Source of the DNA: a virus
Direction: 5' to 3' (one strand)
Length of the DNA stretch: 43,045 bases
IMG/VR virus record: IMGVR_UViG_3300049740_001301
Span: 1-43,045 of that record
Every line of letters begins with the position of its first letter. Positions within the stretch are counted from its first letter, which is position 1. Below the pieces are notes generated by a model. That model was not told where the DNA came from and ran no database searches. It saw nothing but the letters and a program-made list of their open reading frames with translations. The position numbers were made by a program, and so were the translations under genes. Below are positions 24,040 to 31,895 of the stretch, in pieces.

Positions 24040-25035
24040 ATGGCGAAAAAGCAACTCAAACTAACTGACGAAAGAACATTCTTCAAACCTTTTAACTACC
24101 CATGGGCATATGAAGCATGGCTCAAGCATGAGCAATCACATTGGCTTCATACTGAAGTGCCTATGATTGAAGATGTTAAAGATTGGAAGACTAAGATTAC
24201 TGCTGAGCAGAAATACTTTTTAACTAATATCTTTAGATTCTTTACTCAGGGAGATATTGATGTTGCTGGTGGTTATGTAAATAACTACTTGCCATATTTT
24301 CCACAACCAGAAATCAGGATGATGTTAAGTGGGTTTGCAGCAAGAGAAGCACTTCATATTGCTGCTTACTCACATCTGATTGAAACTTTGGGTATGCCTG
24401 AAAATACATACCAAGAGTTTGCTGAATATCAAGAGATGTCTGATAAGCACGAATACTTTATTAAACTATCAGAATCTAATGGCAACAAAAGATCGGTTGC
24501 TACTAATATTGCTGCATTCTCAGCTTTCACTGAGGGTATGCAATTATTTTCTTCATTCATTATGCTACTAAATTTCCCAAGACATGGCATGATGAAAGGT
24601 ATGGGTCAAATCGTAACATGGTCTATTGTAGATGAAACTCTACATGCTGAAAACATGATTAAACTTTTTAGAACTTATATTGAAGAAAACAAATCTATCT
24701 GGAATGATAAAACTAAAAGCGATATCTATAAGATCGCTACAAAAATGACTGAACTCGAAGATAAATTTATTGACTTGTCTTTCGCTATGGGCAATATGCC
24801 TGACTTAACAGCTGAAGATGTAAAAAAATACATTAGATATATTTGCGATCGTAGATTAATTAGTCTAGGATTAAAGGGTATCTGGAAAGTCACTAGAAAT
24901 CCACTACCATGGGTTGAGGAGATGATAAATGCTCCTACACATGGGAACTTCTTTGAGAATAGAGTCACTGATTATGCGAAAGGAGCACTCGCTGGGGACT
25001 GGCAAGAAGTTTGGGGTGTCAGTGCTACTGCCTGA
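24040..25035 (+). CDS. nrdB: Ribonucleotide reductase class Ia, small subunit
   Basis: 331 aa. Di-iron and radical residues can be read: D72 or D74 in FTQGDIDVAGGY, E103 and H106 in REALH with the radical tyrosine Y110 at the canonical +4 from that His, E165 in FTEGM, and E199 with H202 in VDETLHAEN. It houses the tyrosyl radical passed to NrdA. The C-terminal tail (EVWGVSATA) lacks an obvious copy of the Escherichia peptide but would be the docking end for NrdA. It lies 3.5 kb from nrdA, with nrdC and six other genes between them, all in one direction. Confidence 0.95.
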   Translation: MAKKQLKLTDERTFFKPFNYPWAYEAWLKHEQSHWLHTEVPMIEDVKDWKTKITAEQKYFLTNIFRFFTQGDIDVAGGYVNNYLPYFPQPEIRMMLSGFAAREALHIAAYSHLIETLGMPENTYQEFAEYQEMSDKHEYFIKLSESNGNKRSVATNIAAFSAFTEGMQLFSSFIMLLNFPRHGMMKGMGQIVTWSIVDETLHAENMIKLFRTYIEENKSIWNDKTKSDIYKIATKMTELEDKFIDLSFAMGNMPDLTAEDVKKYIRYICDRRLISLGLKGIWKVTRNPLPWVEEMINAPTHGNFFENRVTDYAKGALAGDWQEVWGVSATA

Positions 25036-25037
25036 TT

Positions 25038-25208
25038 ATGAAGAAAAAATTTAAATTTGAATGTGAATCTTGTGGTGCTGAATACACCATCTCGTTTGAA
25101 GAAGATGAAGATAATTTCATGGGGCAAGATATAACTTGTTGCCCATTCTGTGGGGATGATTGTGAAAGACCTGAGCAAGAGGAGGATTTAGATAAGGATC
25201 CGATATGA
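25038..25208 (+). CDS. Small zinc-ribbon protein
   Basis: 56 aa from ATG 25038, two bases after the nrdB stop. CESCG near the N-terminus and CPFCG further on give the CxxC...CxxC pattern of a zinc ribbon; an extra CC and a Cys two residues further on are present. The tail is acidic. Such mini zinc ribbons follow nrd genes in several T4-like marine phages, role unknown. The end overlaps the next gene by four bases (ATGA). Confidence 0.7.
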   Translation: MKKKFKFECESCGAEYTISFEEDEDNFMGQDITCCPFCGDDCERPEQEEDLDKDPI

Positions 25209-25987
25209 AAATCTTAGTTGATGTTATTAGTCATGATGCTACTGACCAAGAAGTAAAAGCAGAATTATTAGAAGATTTAAAAGAATATGAAGTTGAAGTC
25301 GTAGAGACTATCAAAGTATTTGAGCCATCATTAACATGGCAAGGAATACAAGAAAATATAGATAGGAACAGATTTCTAACTAATCATAATGAAGACTTCT
25401 ATATAAAACTGCGTGGTGCTTCAAAACTTTCCCGAGACTTTAAAACAGTAATAGAAGCTGTAAGCAATGAAGATATTGATGTATTATTTCATTCTGGTCG
25501 TAGAGAATTATTCGTTGATGATACTTTATATGAAGAAACACAACAATTACTTCGTGCTATCTTAGAAAGATATTGTGATGAAGGTAAGAATGTTATGTTT
25601 AAATATCCTGTAGAATATATCCAAAATATTATGCTATCAGTGTCACCTTTCATACAACAATATGTACCTTATACTAATGAGCAAGGTGCTCATAATGCTA
25701 TTCTAGGATACTCCAGAAAGTTTGCAGAGTCTTTTGTATATAATGAAGGCATAAACCCTAACGAAATTGTCACCTGTCATGACGCACTTATGACAGCATC
25801 ACGCAAGAATCTTATAGTTAAATATCTCAAATCTAATGCTTATGTCCAAGAGTTTATATCTATGGACGAAGTAGTAAATGCTGGAGTATGGGAAAACTAT
25901 AACGACAACTGGAGAAAAGCTATGAAACACGCTATCCCTAAATTCTCTAAAAACATCTTAAATCGTAAGATTAAATTTATCAATTAA
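25205..25987 (+). CDS. 260-aa phage protein, function unknown
   Basis: 260 aa, soluble, mixed alpha/beta, acidic N-terminus (MKILVDVISHDATDQEVK) and a basic C-terminus (KFSKNILNRKIKFIN). No catalytic motif is recognised, and the sequence contains no obvious membrane or zinc-binding pattern. It is coupled to the zinc-ribbon gene (ATGA) and is the last gene before a late promoter and a GIY-YIG endonuclease, so it closes the nrd operon. Confidence 0.7.
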   Translation: MKILVDVISHDATDQEVKAELLEDLKEYEVEVVETIKVFEPSLTWQGIQENIDRNRFLTNHNEDFYIKLRGASKLSRDFKTVIEAVSNEDIDVLFHSGRRELFVDDTLYEETQQLLRAILERYCDEGKNVMFKYPVEYIQNIMLSVSPFIQQYVPYTNEQGAHNAILGYSRKFAESFVYNEGINPNEIVTCHDALMTASRKNLIVKYLKSNAYVQEFISMDEVVNAGVWENYNDNWRKAMKHAIPKFSKNILNRKIKFIN

Positions 25988-25988
25988 C

Positions 25989-25995
25989 CTAAATA
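25989..25995 (+). promoter_or_regulatory. Late promoter, CTAAATA
   Basis: CTAAATA directly after the preceding stop codon. Predicted +1 is near 26001 and ATG is 26003, so the transcript would have a leader of about two bases and there is no Shine-Dalgarno sequence. Confidence 0.55.
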
Positions 25996-26002
25996 TATAG
26001 CA

Positions 26003-26422
26003 ATGACTTGGTTATATGAAGACAGAGTCTTCACTGATTATGAAGATTATTATGGTTTCATCTATGAGATTACCTGTAAAAAAACAGGTCGATCTTACAT
26101 TGGTCGCAAATATTTTACAAAAGCGAAAACTCTACAGCCATTGAAAGGCAGAGTCAACAAAAGACGAAGTAGAGTTGAGAGTGATTGGCAAAATTATTGG
26201 GGATCGTCAACAATCCTACAAGAAGATATAATACGAAAAGGCGAAAGTAATTTCGAGAGAAAGATACTTCGTCTTTGTAAAACTCGTGGGGAGGTTAATT
26301 ACTGGGAAGTTAAATATATGTTTGAATTTGATGTGCTAAACGCAAAACTTCCTAATGGTGAGTACAAATATTATAACGAGAATATTATGATTAAATTTAC
26401 AAGATCTAATATAGGAGGATAA
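26003..26422 (+). CDS. GIY-YIG nuclease
   Basis: 139 aa. The GIY-YIG core is clear: YGFIYEITCKKTGRSYIGRKYF region (17-38) with YGFIY and YIGRKY, followed by a basic segment and WEVKYMFEFDV, whose Glu is a candidate metal ligand. It is short and single-domain, unlike typical homing enzymes with DNA-binding tails. Similar free-standing proteins occur in T4-like marine phages; it may be a homing endonuclease relic or a phage nuclease acting on DNA. It has its own late promoter. Confidence 0.8.
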   Translation: MTWLYEDRVFTDYEDYYGFIYEITCKKTGRSYIGRKYFTKAKTLQPLKGRVNKRRSRVESDWQNYWGSSTILQEDIIRKGESNFERKILRLCKTRGEVNYWEVKYMFEFDVLNAKLPNGEYKYYNENIMIKFTRSNIGG

Positions 26423-26425
26423 TAT

Positions 26426-26572
26426 ATGTGGAATCTTACTGATATAAAAGAATGGATAATTGACACTAAGGACAATATCGTTTGGAAGTGGCAAGATTTA
26501 TCCAAAAAAAATAAAATTGTTGTAGTCGGAATACTGGCTCTAGCAATATGGGTTATATGTACACTAATATAA
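26426..26572 (+). CDS. 48-aa tail-anchored membrane protein
   Basis: Short frame of 48 codons with AGGAGGATAATAT before ATG 26426, beginning three bases after the nuclease. Residues 1-30 are an amphipathic, Trp-rich helix (WIIDTKDNIVWKWQDL) and 31-47 a membrane helix (IVVVGILALAIWVICTL). Function unknown. A strong UUCG terminator follows. Confidence 0.75.
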   Translation: MWNLTDIKEWIIDTKDNIVWKWQDLSKKNKIVVVGILALAIWVICTLI

Positions 26573-26580
26573 CTAATAAT

Positions 26581-26602
26581 ACTGGGTGCTTCGGCACCCA
26601 GT
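26581..26602 (+). terminator. UUCG-tetraloop terminator
   Basis: ACTGGGTGC (26581-26589), TTCG loop (26590-26593), GCACCCAGT (26594-26602): a perfect nine-base-pair stem with the C(UUCG)G tetraloop favoured by T4 terminators. There is no T-run after it, so it may act partly as an RNA stabiliser or processing block. It separates the nrd/nuclease block from the membrane-protein block. Confidence 0.85.
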
Positions 26603-26618
26603 GTAAAGGAGGGCAATT

Positions 26619-27863
26619 ATGTTCATGAAGATATTAATGTTGGGGACTGCCCTAACTATATCTGCCATTGCTGCATATTACTCGATTATCGGATTAGCAA
26701 CTATTTTTGCTGCAGCAGTGATACCAGTTATAGTAATGGGATCCGCAATGGAAGTAGGAAAACTGGTCACAGTAGTTTATTTACATAGATACTGGGACGA
26801 ATGTAAAATACTACTCAAATCATATTTAATGTTCGCTGTGTTTTTCCTAATGTTTATTACCAGTATGGGAATATTTGGTTTTTTATCAAAGGCACATATC
26901 GAGCAAACTGCTCTATCAGATGAGCAGATAGCATTAGCCGAAAGTATTGATGATAAACTTGTTCGTTCACAAGTTAAAATCGACAGGTGGGATGCTGAAA
27001 TCGATAGACTATTACAACCAAATAATGAACGAGTTGATGTACAAATAGGAAACGAACAGGAAAGACTAGATGCATTATACGATAGGATTGCTGAAGAAAA
27101 GAAAGCAGCAAACGATGCGTATAATCAAAAACTAAAAACAATTAATGAAACTGTCACTGGGTTTGGCTCAGGTGCTGCCAAAAGAGAACAAGTAGATGCA
27201 GCAAATGCTGAACTTAAAAAAGAACTTACTGCTATCGACAGAAAATATAATACACAGATAGGAGAACTAGAAGAAGTAATAAAATCTTATCGTATTACTG
27301 CCGAATCTAAAACTGATGATATAGATGGTAAGGTGGCAACACTTGAATCTAATGTAGAAACTGAGCAAGTTATTGTTGATGCACTAATCGAAGAAAAAAT
27401 GGTTTATGAAAAAGAGTTTCGTAAACTTGAAGCTGAGGTTGGACCAGTCAAATATATTGCTGAGTTAGTATATGGGGAAGCCAATAAATCAGTACTCGAG
27501 GATGCTGTAAGATGGGTAATTATTATTCTATGTATTGTATTTGACCCACTTGCTGTGGCTTTACTTATTGCTTGGAATGGTATGATTGCCCAACCAAGAC
27601 GAAAAATTCCTGAAATTCCTGAGAGTATAATGAATGTCAGTGATGATGCAAGATATTACTGGCAAAAAATACAAGAAGATCGTAAGGTAAAGGCACATGT
27701 TGACAATCTACCAGAGAAAAGGGAAGATCGTCCTGGACCAAGTATAGCTGAAAAGCCAAAAGAAGTGGATCCAGACAATGAACCATACAATCCTGAAAGT
27801 TATGAATTAAGATCTGATATTAAGGAAATTATCAAAAAGAAAGATACTGAGAACCCTAAATAG
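26619..27863 (+). CDS. Membrane protein with long periplasmic or cytosolic coiled coil
   Basis: 414 aa. Membrane helices at about 5-25, 28-50 and 70-92, then a long charged coiled coil (100-275) with a short break, a fourth membrane helix at about 300-325 (WVIIILCIVFDPLAVALLIAW), and a Pro-rich hydrophilic tail (335-414). The architecture (membrane pair, coiled coil, membrane helix) resembles DUF4407-type proteins and an uncharacterised family of T4-like marine phages. It could act in infection-induced membrane remodelling, but nothing proves this. GGAGG at 26608 sets the start. Confidence 0.7.
   Translation: MFMKILMLGTALTISAIAAYYSIIGLATIFAAAVIPVIVMGSAMEVGKLVTVVYLHRYWDECKILLKSYLMFAVFFLMFITSMGIFGFLSKAHIEQTALSDEQIALAESIDDKLVRSQVKIDRWDAEIDRLLQPNNERVDVQIGNEQERLDALYDRIAEEKKAANDAYNQKLKTINETVTGFGSGAAKREQVDAANAELKKELTAIDRKYNTQIGELEEVIKSYRITAESKTDDIDGKVATLESNVETEQVIVDALIEEKMVYEKEFRKLEAEVGPVKYIAELVYGEANKSVLEDAVRWVIIILCIVFDPLAVALLIAWNGMIAQPRRKIPEIPESIMNVSDDARYYWQKIQEDRKVKAHVDNLPEKREDRPGPSIAEKPKEVDPDNEPYNPESYELRSDIKEIIKKKDTENPK
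27856..27862 (+). promoter_or_regulatory. Possible late promoter, CTAAATA
   Basis: CTAAATA overlaps the stop codon of the 414-aa gene. Predicted +1 about 27868 leaves a 52-base leader before ATG 27921. That leader holds a small hairpin, TAATGAT (27885-27891) with ATCATTA (27899-27905). Confidence 0.4.
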
Positions 27864-27920
27864 TCGTCTAGAGTGAACTTTTTGTAATGATGTGTTTAAT
27901 CATTAAAGGTGCACTAAAAG

Positions 27921-28214
27921 ATGGCAAAAAAAGATTTTGATTTAGATGGCGATGGAATCACTTCGAAAGAAGAGATCGAAGCAGCCAAATTACTCAAAGA
28001 AGCAGAAGCAGCAGAAGAAAAAGCTGACACGCAGAAAGCTATGGCATGGGTCGCTATGATATCCATGCTTGGCTTTACTCTATTTTTATTCCTACCTTTT
28101 ATGTCCAATGAACGAGTCTCAGCACTCGGAGATCTGCTTGGTCTATTTTATATAGCACAAGCTGGAGTCGTTGGAGCATATATGGGTATGTCTGCTTACA
28201 TGAGTAGAAAATAA
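27921..28214 (+). CDS. EF-hand-like, two-helix membrane protein
   Basis: 97 aa. The N-terminus FDLDGDGITSKEEIE (5-19) fits the canonical EF-hand calcium loop DxDxDGxIxxxE. A helical linker and two membrane segments follow, about 40-58 (MAWVAMISMLGFTLFLFL) and 70-92. The small size with two membrane helices is holin-like. A calcium-gated membrane protein is a conceivable reading, but only the loop is seen. It lies just upstream of two more membrane/coiled-coil genes and the curli cassette. Confidence 0.65.
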   Translation: MAKKDFDLDGDGITSKEEIEAAKLLKEAEAAEEKADTQKAMAWVAMISMLGFTLFLFLPFMSNERVSALGDLLGLFYIAQAGVVGAYMGMSAYMSRK

Positions 28215-28227
28215 CAGACTCGGTTTT

Positions 28228-28509
28228 ATGGATGAGATATTTTTACTAATAGGAGAACTAGGACTGCCCATAGCAGGATGTATTGCTGGTGGGGCATTCA
28301 TATACATTATCCTAAAATACATCCTATCAGGTGTCACTGACCAAGTGAAGACCATGCATGGGATTATATCCATGCTCGACAATCGTATCAAAAATATGAA
28401 TAATGATATGATAAAGCTCGACATACTTATTTCACATTCACTTAATTTAAAACCTGACGAGGAAAGAATTGCTCGTGCCGATGGGAAAGAAGATGCTCGG
28501 CGTGATTGA
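28228..28509 (+). CDS. Single-pass membrane protein with coiled coil (paralogue A)
   Basis: 93 aa. One membrane helix near residues 8-35 (IGELGLPIAGCIAGGAFIYI) and then a coiled coil (40-75: MLDNRIKNMNNDMIKLDI). The order of parts and the DNRI/DRIR..L.ND.I.L pattern match the protein encoded just downstream, so the two are paralogues. They may form a hetero-oligomer. Holin/antiholin pairs or secretion accessory proteins are possible; neither is shown. Confidence 0.65.
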   Translation: MDEIFLLIGELGLPIAGCIAGGAFIYIILKYILSGVTDQVKTMHGIISMLDNRIKNMNNDMIKLDILISHSLNLKPDEERIARADGKEDARRD

Positions 28510-28765
28510 AATAATAAATGAATATGGCTTCCCGATAGTGGCTGTGGTTGGTATGGGCTGGTTTATCTGGTTCATATATAACTACATTACCAACTTAATA
28601 GCTGAAAAGCTAGACCAAGCCAATGTAGTTTTAATAGCATTGATAGATAGGATTCGTATGTTAGATAATGATATTATAAGACTGAAGTCAAAGATTAATA
28701 CAGTAATAGAATTACAAGAATTACAGAAGAAACAGGATGAAAAAAAGGATGAAAAAACTAAATAA
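28469..28765 (+). CDS. Single-pass membrane protein with coiled coil (paralogue B)
   Basis: 98 aa from TTG 28469, which has GAGGAAAGAA at normal spacing; ATG 28481 or 28493 are alternatives. It overlaps paralogue A by 41 bases. One membrane helix (GFPIVAVVGMGWFIWFIYNY) is followed by a coiled coil (VLIALIDRIRMLDNDIIRLK) and a Lys/Glu tail. It is the last gene before csgF; csgF starts four bases after its stop, and a late promoter lies in its final codons. Confidence 0.65.
   Translation: MLVPMGKKMLGVIEIINEYGFPIVAVVGMGWFIWFIYNYITNLIAEKLDQANVVLIALIDRIRMLDNDIIRLKSKINTVIELQELQKKQDEKKDEKTK
28758..28764 (+). promoter_or_regulatory. Late promoter of the curli cassette, CTAAATA
   Basis: CTAAATA within the last codons of the upstream gene. 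Six bases after its last A is 28770, the A of the csgF ATG. No Shine-Dalgarno sequence precedes this ATG. This predicts a leaderless csgF message and late expression of the curli genes. Confidence 0.6.
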
Positions 28766-28769
28766 TAGT

Positions 28770-29231
28770 ATGAAGATTCTAGCATTTTTGCTACTATTAC
28801 CGAGCATAGCATTAGCTGATGCTCTGGTTTTCGAGTTTGGGAACCCAGCTTTTTCTGGTTCAGGATACAGTTCCCATGTATTGAGTGTTGAGCAACTGCA
28901 ATATTCAAGAGGACAAGATGTAAAAGATGCAGCAAAAAGCGATGCTGCTAGATTAACAAGGGAACAAGAGAATACTACAGTTGCTAAGTTTATTAAAAAT
29001 GTTGAATCCAGAATTTATGCTAACTTGTCGAAGCAGTTAGTGGATAATATGTTCGGTACAAGTTGTGACAGTACAACTACGAACTGTCCGACAAGTGGTA
29101 CTTCAGAGGTCGAGGGTGCTACTATCTATTGGGTAAAGGATACTACAACAGAAATTATAACTCTTACCATCACAGATGAAAATGGATCTGTGACAAGCAT
29201 GAGCGTACCTATCGGCGATTTTGTTTTTTAA
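28770..29231 (+). CDS. csgF: Curli assembly factor CsgF
   Basis: 153 aa from ATG 28770; longer in-frame starts at 28737 would bury the signal peptide. Signal peptide MKILAFLLLLPSIALA. The mature N-terminus DALVFEFGNPAFSGSGY matches bacterial CsgF (TMTFQFRNPNFGG), the segment that plugs into the CsgG pore and forms its second constriction. The rest follows the CsgF layout: a helical middle (FIKNVESRIYANLSKQLVDN) and a beta C-terminus (IITLTITDENGSVTSMSVPI). It has an extra disulfide-like pair (SCDSTTTNCPT). CsgF sits at the outer surface and couples CsgG secretion to fibre nucleation. The downstream genes are csgG and two curlin-like proteins, which supports the assignment strongly. Confidence 0.88.
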   Translation: MKILAFLLLLPSIALADALVFEFGNPAFSGSGYSSHVLSVEQLQYSRGQDVKDAAKSDAARLTREQENTTVAKFIKNVESRIYANLSKQLVDNMFGTSCDSTTTNCPTSGTSEVEGATIYWVKDTTTEIITLTITDENGSVTSMSVPIGDFVF

Positions 29232-29244
29232 AGGGAGTTGCTCA

Positions 29245-30078
29245 GTGCACAATTTATATAAAGGCATAGTATTGTTGGGTCTGTTCTTTTTAGCAGGTTG
29301 TGCTACCACACCTGAGAAAATAAATGACTACAAGGAGATGGGTGCTTTCCATCATGCTACTCCTACAAATAAATTACTGATTGATTTACCAGAACTAGAC
29401 CAAGAAATTATGACGATTGCTGTTTATAATTTTAGTGATAAAACTGGACAACGAAAACCAAGTCAAAAGTTTTCACAATTATCAACTGCTGTGACTCAAG
29501 GTCCAGAAGTTTGGGTGATACAAGCACTAAAAGAAGCTGGTAATGGTACATGGTTTAAAGTTGTTGAACGAGGTGGCTTAGATAACCTCGTAAAAGAAAG
29601 ACAATTAATACGATCCACTAGAGAATCGTATGAAGGAAACGAAGCAAATAAAAATAGTTTAAAGCCACTATTATTTGCTGGATTAATATTAGAAGGAGGA
29701 GTTGTTTCCTATGACACTAATATTGATACAGGTGGCTTCGGTGTAAGATATTTTGGTATCGGTGCTCATGAAGAGTATCGAGTTGACCAAGTGACTGTCT
29801 CGATGAGAGTTGTAGCAGTACAAACAGGAGAAGTAATCCTAGCTGTAAATGGTACAAAAACTATCGCATCTCACAAGACAGGAGTTGATGCCTTTAGATT
29901 TATAGATATGGGCACAAGAGCGATAGAGGTTGAGAGTGGGGTAAGTGCAAACGAACCTGTAAATTATGCTATAAGATCTGCAGTAGAATACTGTATTATC
30001 GAAATAATAAAACAGGGCGAGCAAAAGTCACTCTGGAAATTTAAACAGGAGAAAAAAGAAGATGAGGGAATACATTAA
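29245..30078 (+). CDS. csgG: Curli secretion channel CsgG
   Basis: 277 aa from GTG 29245 (AGGGAG seven bases upstream), the same length as Escherichia CsgG. Signal peptide with lipobox LAGC, then motifs aligned with CsgG throughout: IAVYNFSDKTGQRKP, VVERGGLDNLVKERQLIR, GGFGVRYFGIGAHEEYRVDQ, VSMRVVAVQTGEVILAVNGT, FRFID, and SNEPVNYAIRSAVE. CsgG assembles as a nonameric outer-membrane lipoprotein pore for curli subunits (type VIII secretion). All regions needed for the barrel and the periplasmic ring appear present. It is embedded in a gene run with csgF before it and curlin-like genes after it (17-base overlap). CsgE, CsgC and a CsgD regulator are not seen. Confidence 0.95.
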   Translation: MHNLYKGIVLLGLFFLAGCATTPEKINDYKEMGAFHHATPTNKLLIDLPELDQEIMTIAVYNFSDKTGQRKPSQKFSQLSTAVTQGPEVWVIQALKEAGNGTWFKVVERGGLDNLVKERQLIRSTRESYEGNEANKNSLKPLLFAGLILEGGVVSYDTNIDTGGFGVRYFGIGAHEEYRVDQVTVSMRVVAVQTGEVILAVNGTKTIASHKTGVDAFRFIDMGTRAIEVESGVSANEPVNYAIRSAVEYCIIEIIKQGEQKSLWKFKQEKKEDEGIH

Positions 30079-30757
30079 AACAGCTATATTATTTGTCCCT
30101 TTGTTATTTGCTGGTAGTTTTTTGATGGCGAATGATGTCTATGTCACGCAAAGTGGTGATACACTTGACTTAGATATTACTCAAGATGGTCAAAATAACA
30201 CTATTGGTAATTCTACGACTGCTTCCAGTTCGACAGGTGCCACCACTACATTAAACATTGACCAAATAGGAAACTCGAATGTTATTACTTACCAGATTAA
30301 TGGTGCTACTTATAGTGGTGTTATTAATTTAGTTGGTAATTCAAACAATGTTGATTTAAACTGTGATAGCCAAGGAAACAATAGTTCTTGTGGTACTGCT
30401 AATGCAGTAATTAATTTTACAGGTAATTCAAACGACATCGATTTAGATATTGGTCAAACTGCAGCAGCAGGTAATGCTGATGTAGATATAGTTGGTCAGT
30501 CTGGTTCCGACAGTAATGTCGTTGCAGCAACAGTAGATGGTACAAGTGCCATCCTGACAATAACTGTGAATGGTGACACTAACAACTGGTTGATAGACAT
30601 GGATGGCAATGGTGATGTTAATGGACATACTCTGATACATACTCATACTGGCGGAATCGCTGATGTGGATATAGTACAAAGTGGTATTAATGACCAAATG
30701 ATTACACTAACGACTAGTGGTGATAATCATGACATCGATATTAGCCAAACTGATTAA
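30062..30757 (+). CDS. Curlin-repeat secreted protein 1
   Basis: 231 aa. Signal peptide ending near FAGSFLMAND. The mature protein is built of strand-turn-strand repeats rich in Asn, Gln, Gly, Ser and Asp, with the curlin spacing of Gln-x-Gly..Asn (VTQSGDTLDLDITQDGQNN; IDQIGNSNVITYQ; DIVQSGINDQMITL). At least six irregular repeats can be made out. Repeats at both ends end in Q/N pairs that would stack in a cross-beta amyloid. One Cys pair (LNCDSQGNNSSCG) sits in the middle and may form a loop disulfide. It is the likely CsgG substrate, in the CsgA/CsgB role. The start overlaps csgG by 17 bases, with AGGAG 11 bases upstream. Confidence 0.8.
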   Translation: MREYIKTAILFVPLLFAGSFLMANDVYVTQSGDTLDLDITQDGQNNTIGNSTTASSSTGATTTLNIDQIGNSNVITYQINGATYSGVINLVGNSNNVDLNCDSQGNNSSCGTANAVINFTGNSNDIDLDIGQTAAAGNADVDIVGQSGSDSNVVAATVDGTSAILTITVNGDTNNWLIDMDGNGDVNGHTLIHTHTGGIADVDIVQSGINDQMITLTTSGDNHDIDISQTD

Positions 30758-30773
30758 TTCGTAAAGGTTTGTT

Positions 30774-31895
30774 ATGAGTTTGAAACTCGCTATACCAATG
30801 ACGATATTTGGCATGCTTCTACTATGCTCACAAGAAGCTAAAGCCGATATTGGTAAAGTCACTATCCATCAAGGAAGTGGGTTTATTGAAAGAAAAGCTG
30901 ATGGCGAGTCAGTAAACACTACAGAAGATTTAGATGTTTTCAGCTATGACACTGTAAAGACTGGTGATGGTAAAACTTCTATAGACTTCGTAGATGATAC
31001 AAGGGTAGATGTCACAGAACATTCTAAACTAATCATTGATGAATTCGTTTACGATCCTAAAGCTAAGACAGGAAAACTGTCATTGAAAGCAAGTTTAGGA
31101 ACAATCAGATATGCTTCAGGTCAGATAGCAAAGAACTCAAGGCAAGATGTTAATATCACTACACCTACAGCAACTATCGCTGTAAGGGGAACTGACTTTA
31201 GCATGACTGTTGATGAGATTGGTGGTTCTACAATTATATTACTACCAAGTTGCGACTCTACTGGTGCTTGCTTTGTAGGTGAGATATCAGTAGAATCAGA
31301 TATAGGTCAAGTAATACTTAACCAAGCATTTCAAGCAACAGTAGTTAGTACTGTATCATCACAGCCGATGAAACCAGTATTACTAAATTTAGATGAGGAT
31401 ATGATAGGCAATTTACTTATCGTGTCAAAGCCGAAAGAAATAGAAGAAGGTGAAGCGAGAGAAGCAGCATATAATAAAGTAGCATCGGCATTAGATATTG
31501 ACTTCCTACAGTTTGACGATTTAGAGGTAGATTATTTAGAGGAAGAAGAAGACCAGTGGGCAACTGGATTAGATATAGATTTTTTAGAGCAAAACTTTTT
31601 GGTAGATATTTTGGCTCAAATTAATAAAGAACTTGCTAAAGCTATGCGAAGTGAGTTTGATAAACAAAAATCTACAGGCGATATAAGATTAGGTAAAGAT
31701 CCTGAAACTGGCATTATAATTCTAGATGAAGATCCACATTGGGTTTATTCTAGAGAGGGAGCAGGAAACTTTTTTGAACTTAGATTAGATAAAGAATATG
31801 GTTATGTAATTTCATTTACACAAAATGACTTTGCCATATTTGATTACGAACTAGGAGGAAATGACAATGTCATCAATATTTTACAAAATCAGTAG
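30774..31895 (+). CDS. Secreted FecR-domain protein with curlin-like C-terminal end
   Basis: 373 aa. Signal peptide (residues 1-24, ending SQEAKA). A FecR domain spans about 27-170: FIERKADGESV, DTVKTGDGKTSIDFVDDTRV, KASLGTIRYASG, and ITTPTATIAVRGTDFSM. There is a Cys pair at about 160-166. The middle (220-330) is acidic. The last 13 residues (GGNDNVINILQNQ) look like a curlin repeat edge. FecR domains are beta-helical and usually periplasmic. Next to CHASE2 cyclases they are common in bacteria, and here a CHASE2 cyclase follows three genes later. It may bridge the curlin fibre to the cell or sense it. Its end overlaps the second curlin gene. Confidence 0.8.
   Translation: MSLKLAIPMTIFGMLLLCSQEAKADIGKVTIHQGSGFIERKADGESVNTTEDLDVFSYDTVKTGDGKTSIDFVDDTRVDVTEHSKLIIDEFVYDPKAKTGKLSLKASLGTIRYASGQIAKNSRQDVNITTPTATIAVRGTDFSMTVDEIGGSTIILLPSCDSTGACFVGEISVESDIGQVILNQAFQATVVSTVSSQPMKPVLLNLDEDMIGNLLIVSKPKEIEEGEAREAAYNKVASALDIDFLQFDDLEVDYLEEEEDQWATGLDIDFLEQNFLVDILAQINKELAKAMRSEFDKQKSTGDIRLGKDPETGIIILDEDPHWVYSREGAGNFFELRLDKEYGYVISFTQNDFAIFDYELGGNDNVINILQNQ

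Noticed and set aside
28737-28769. Upstream start for csgF (MKKRMKKLNNS)
   Set aside because: It would put 11 charged residues before the signal peptide and overlap the previous gene; the late promoter +1 coincides with ATG 28770.
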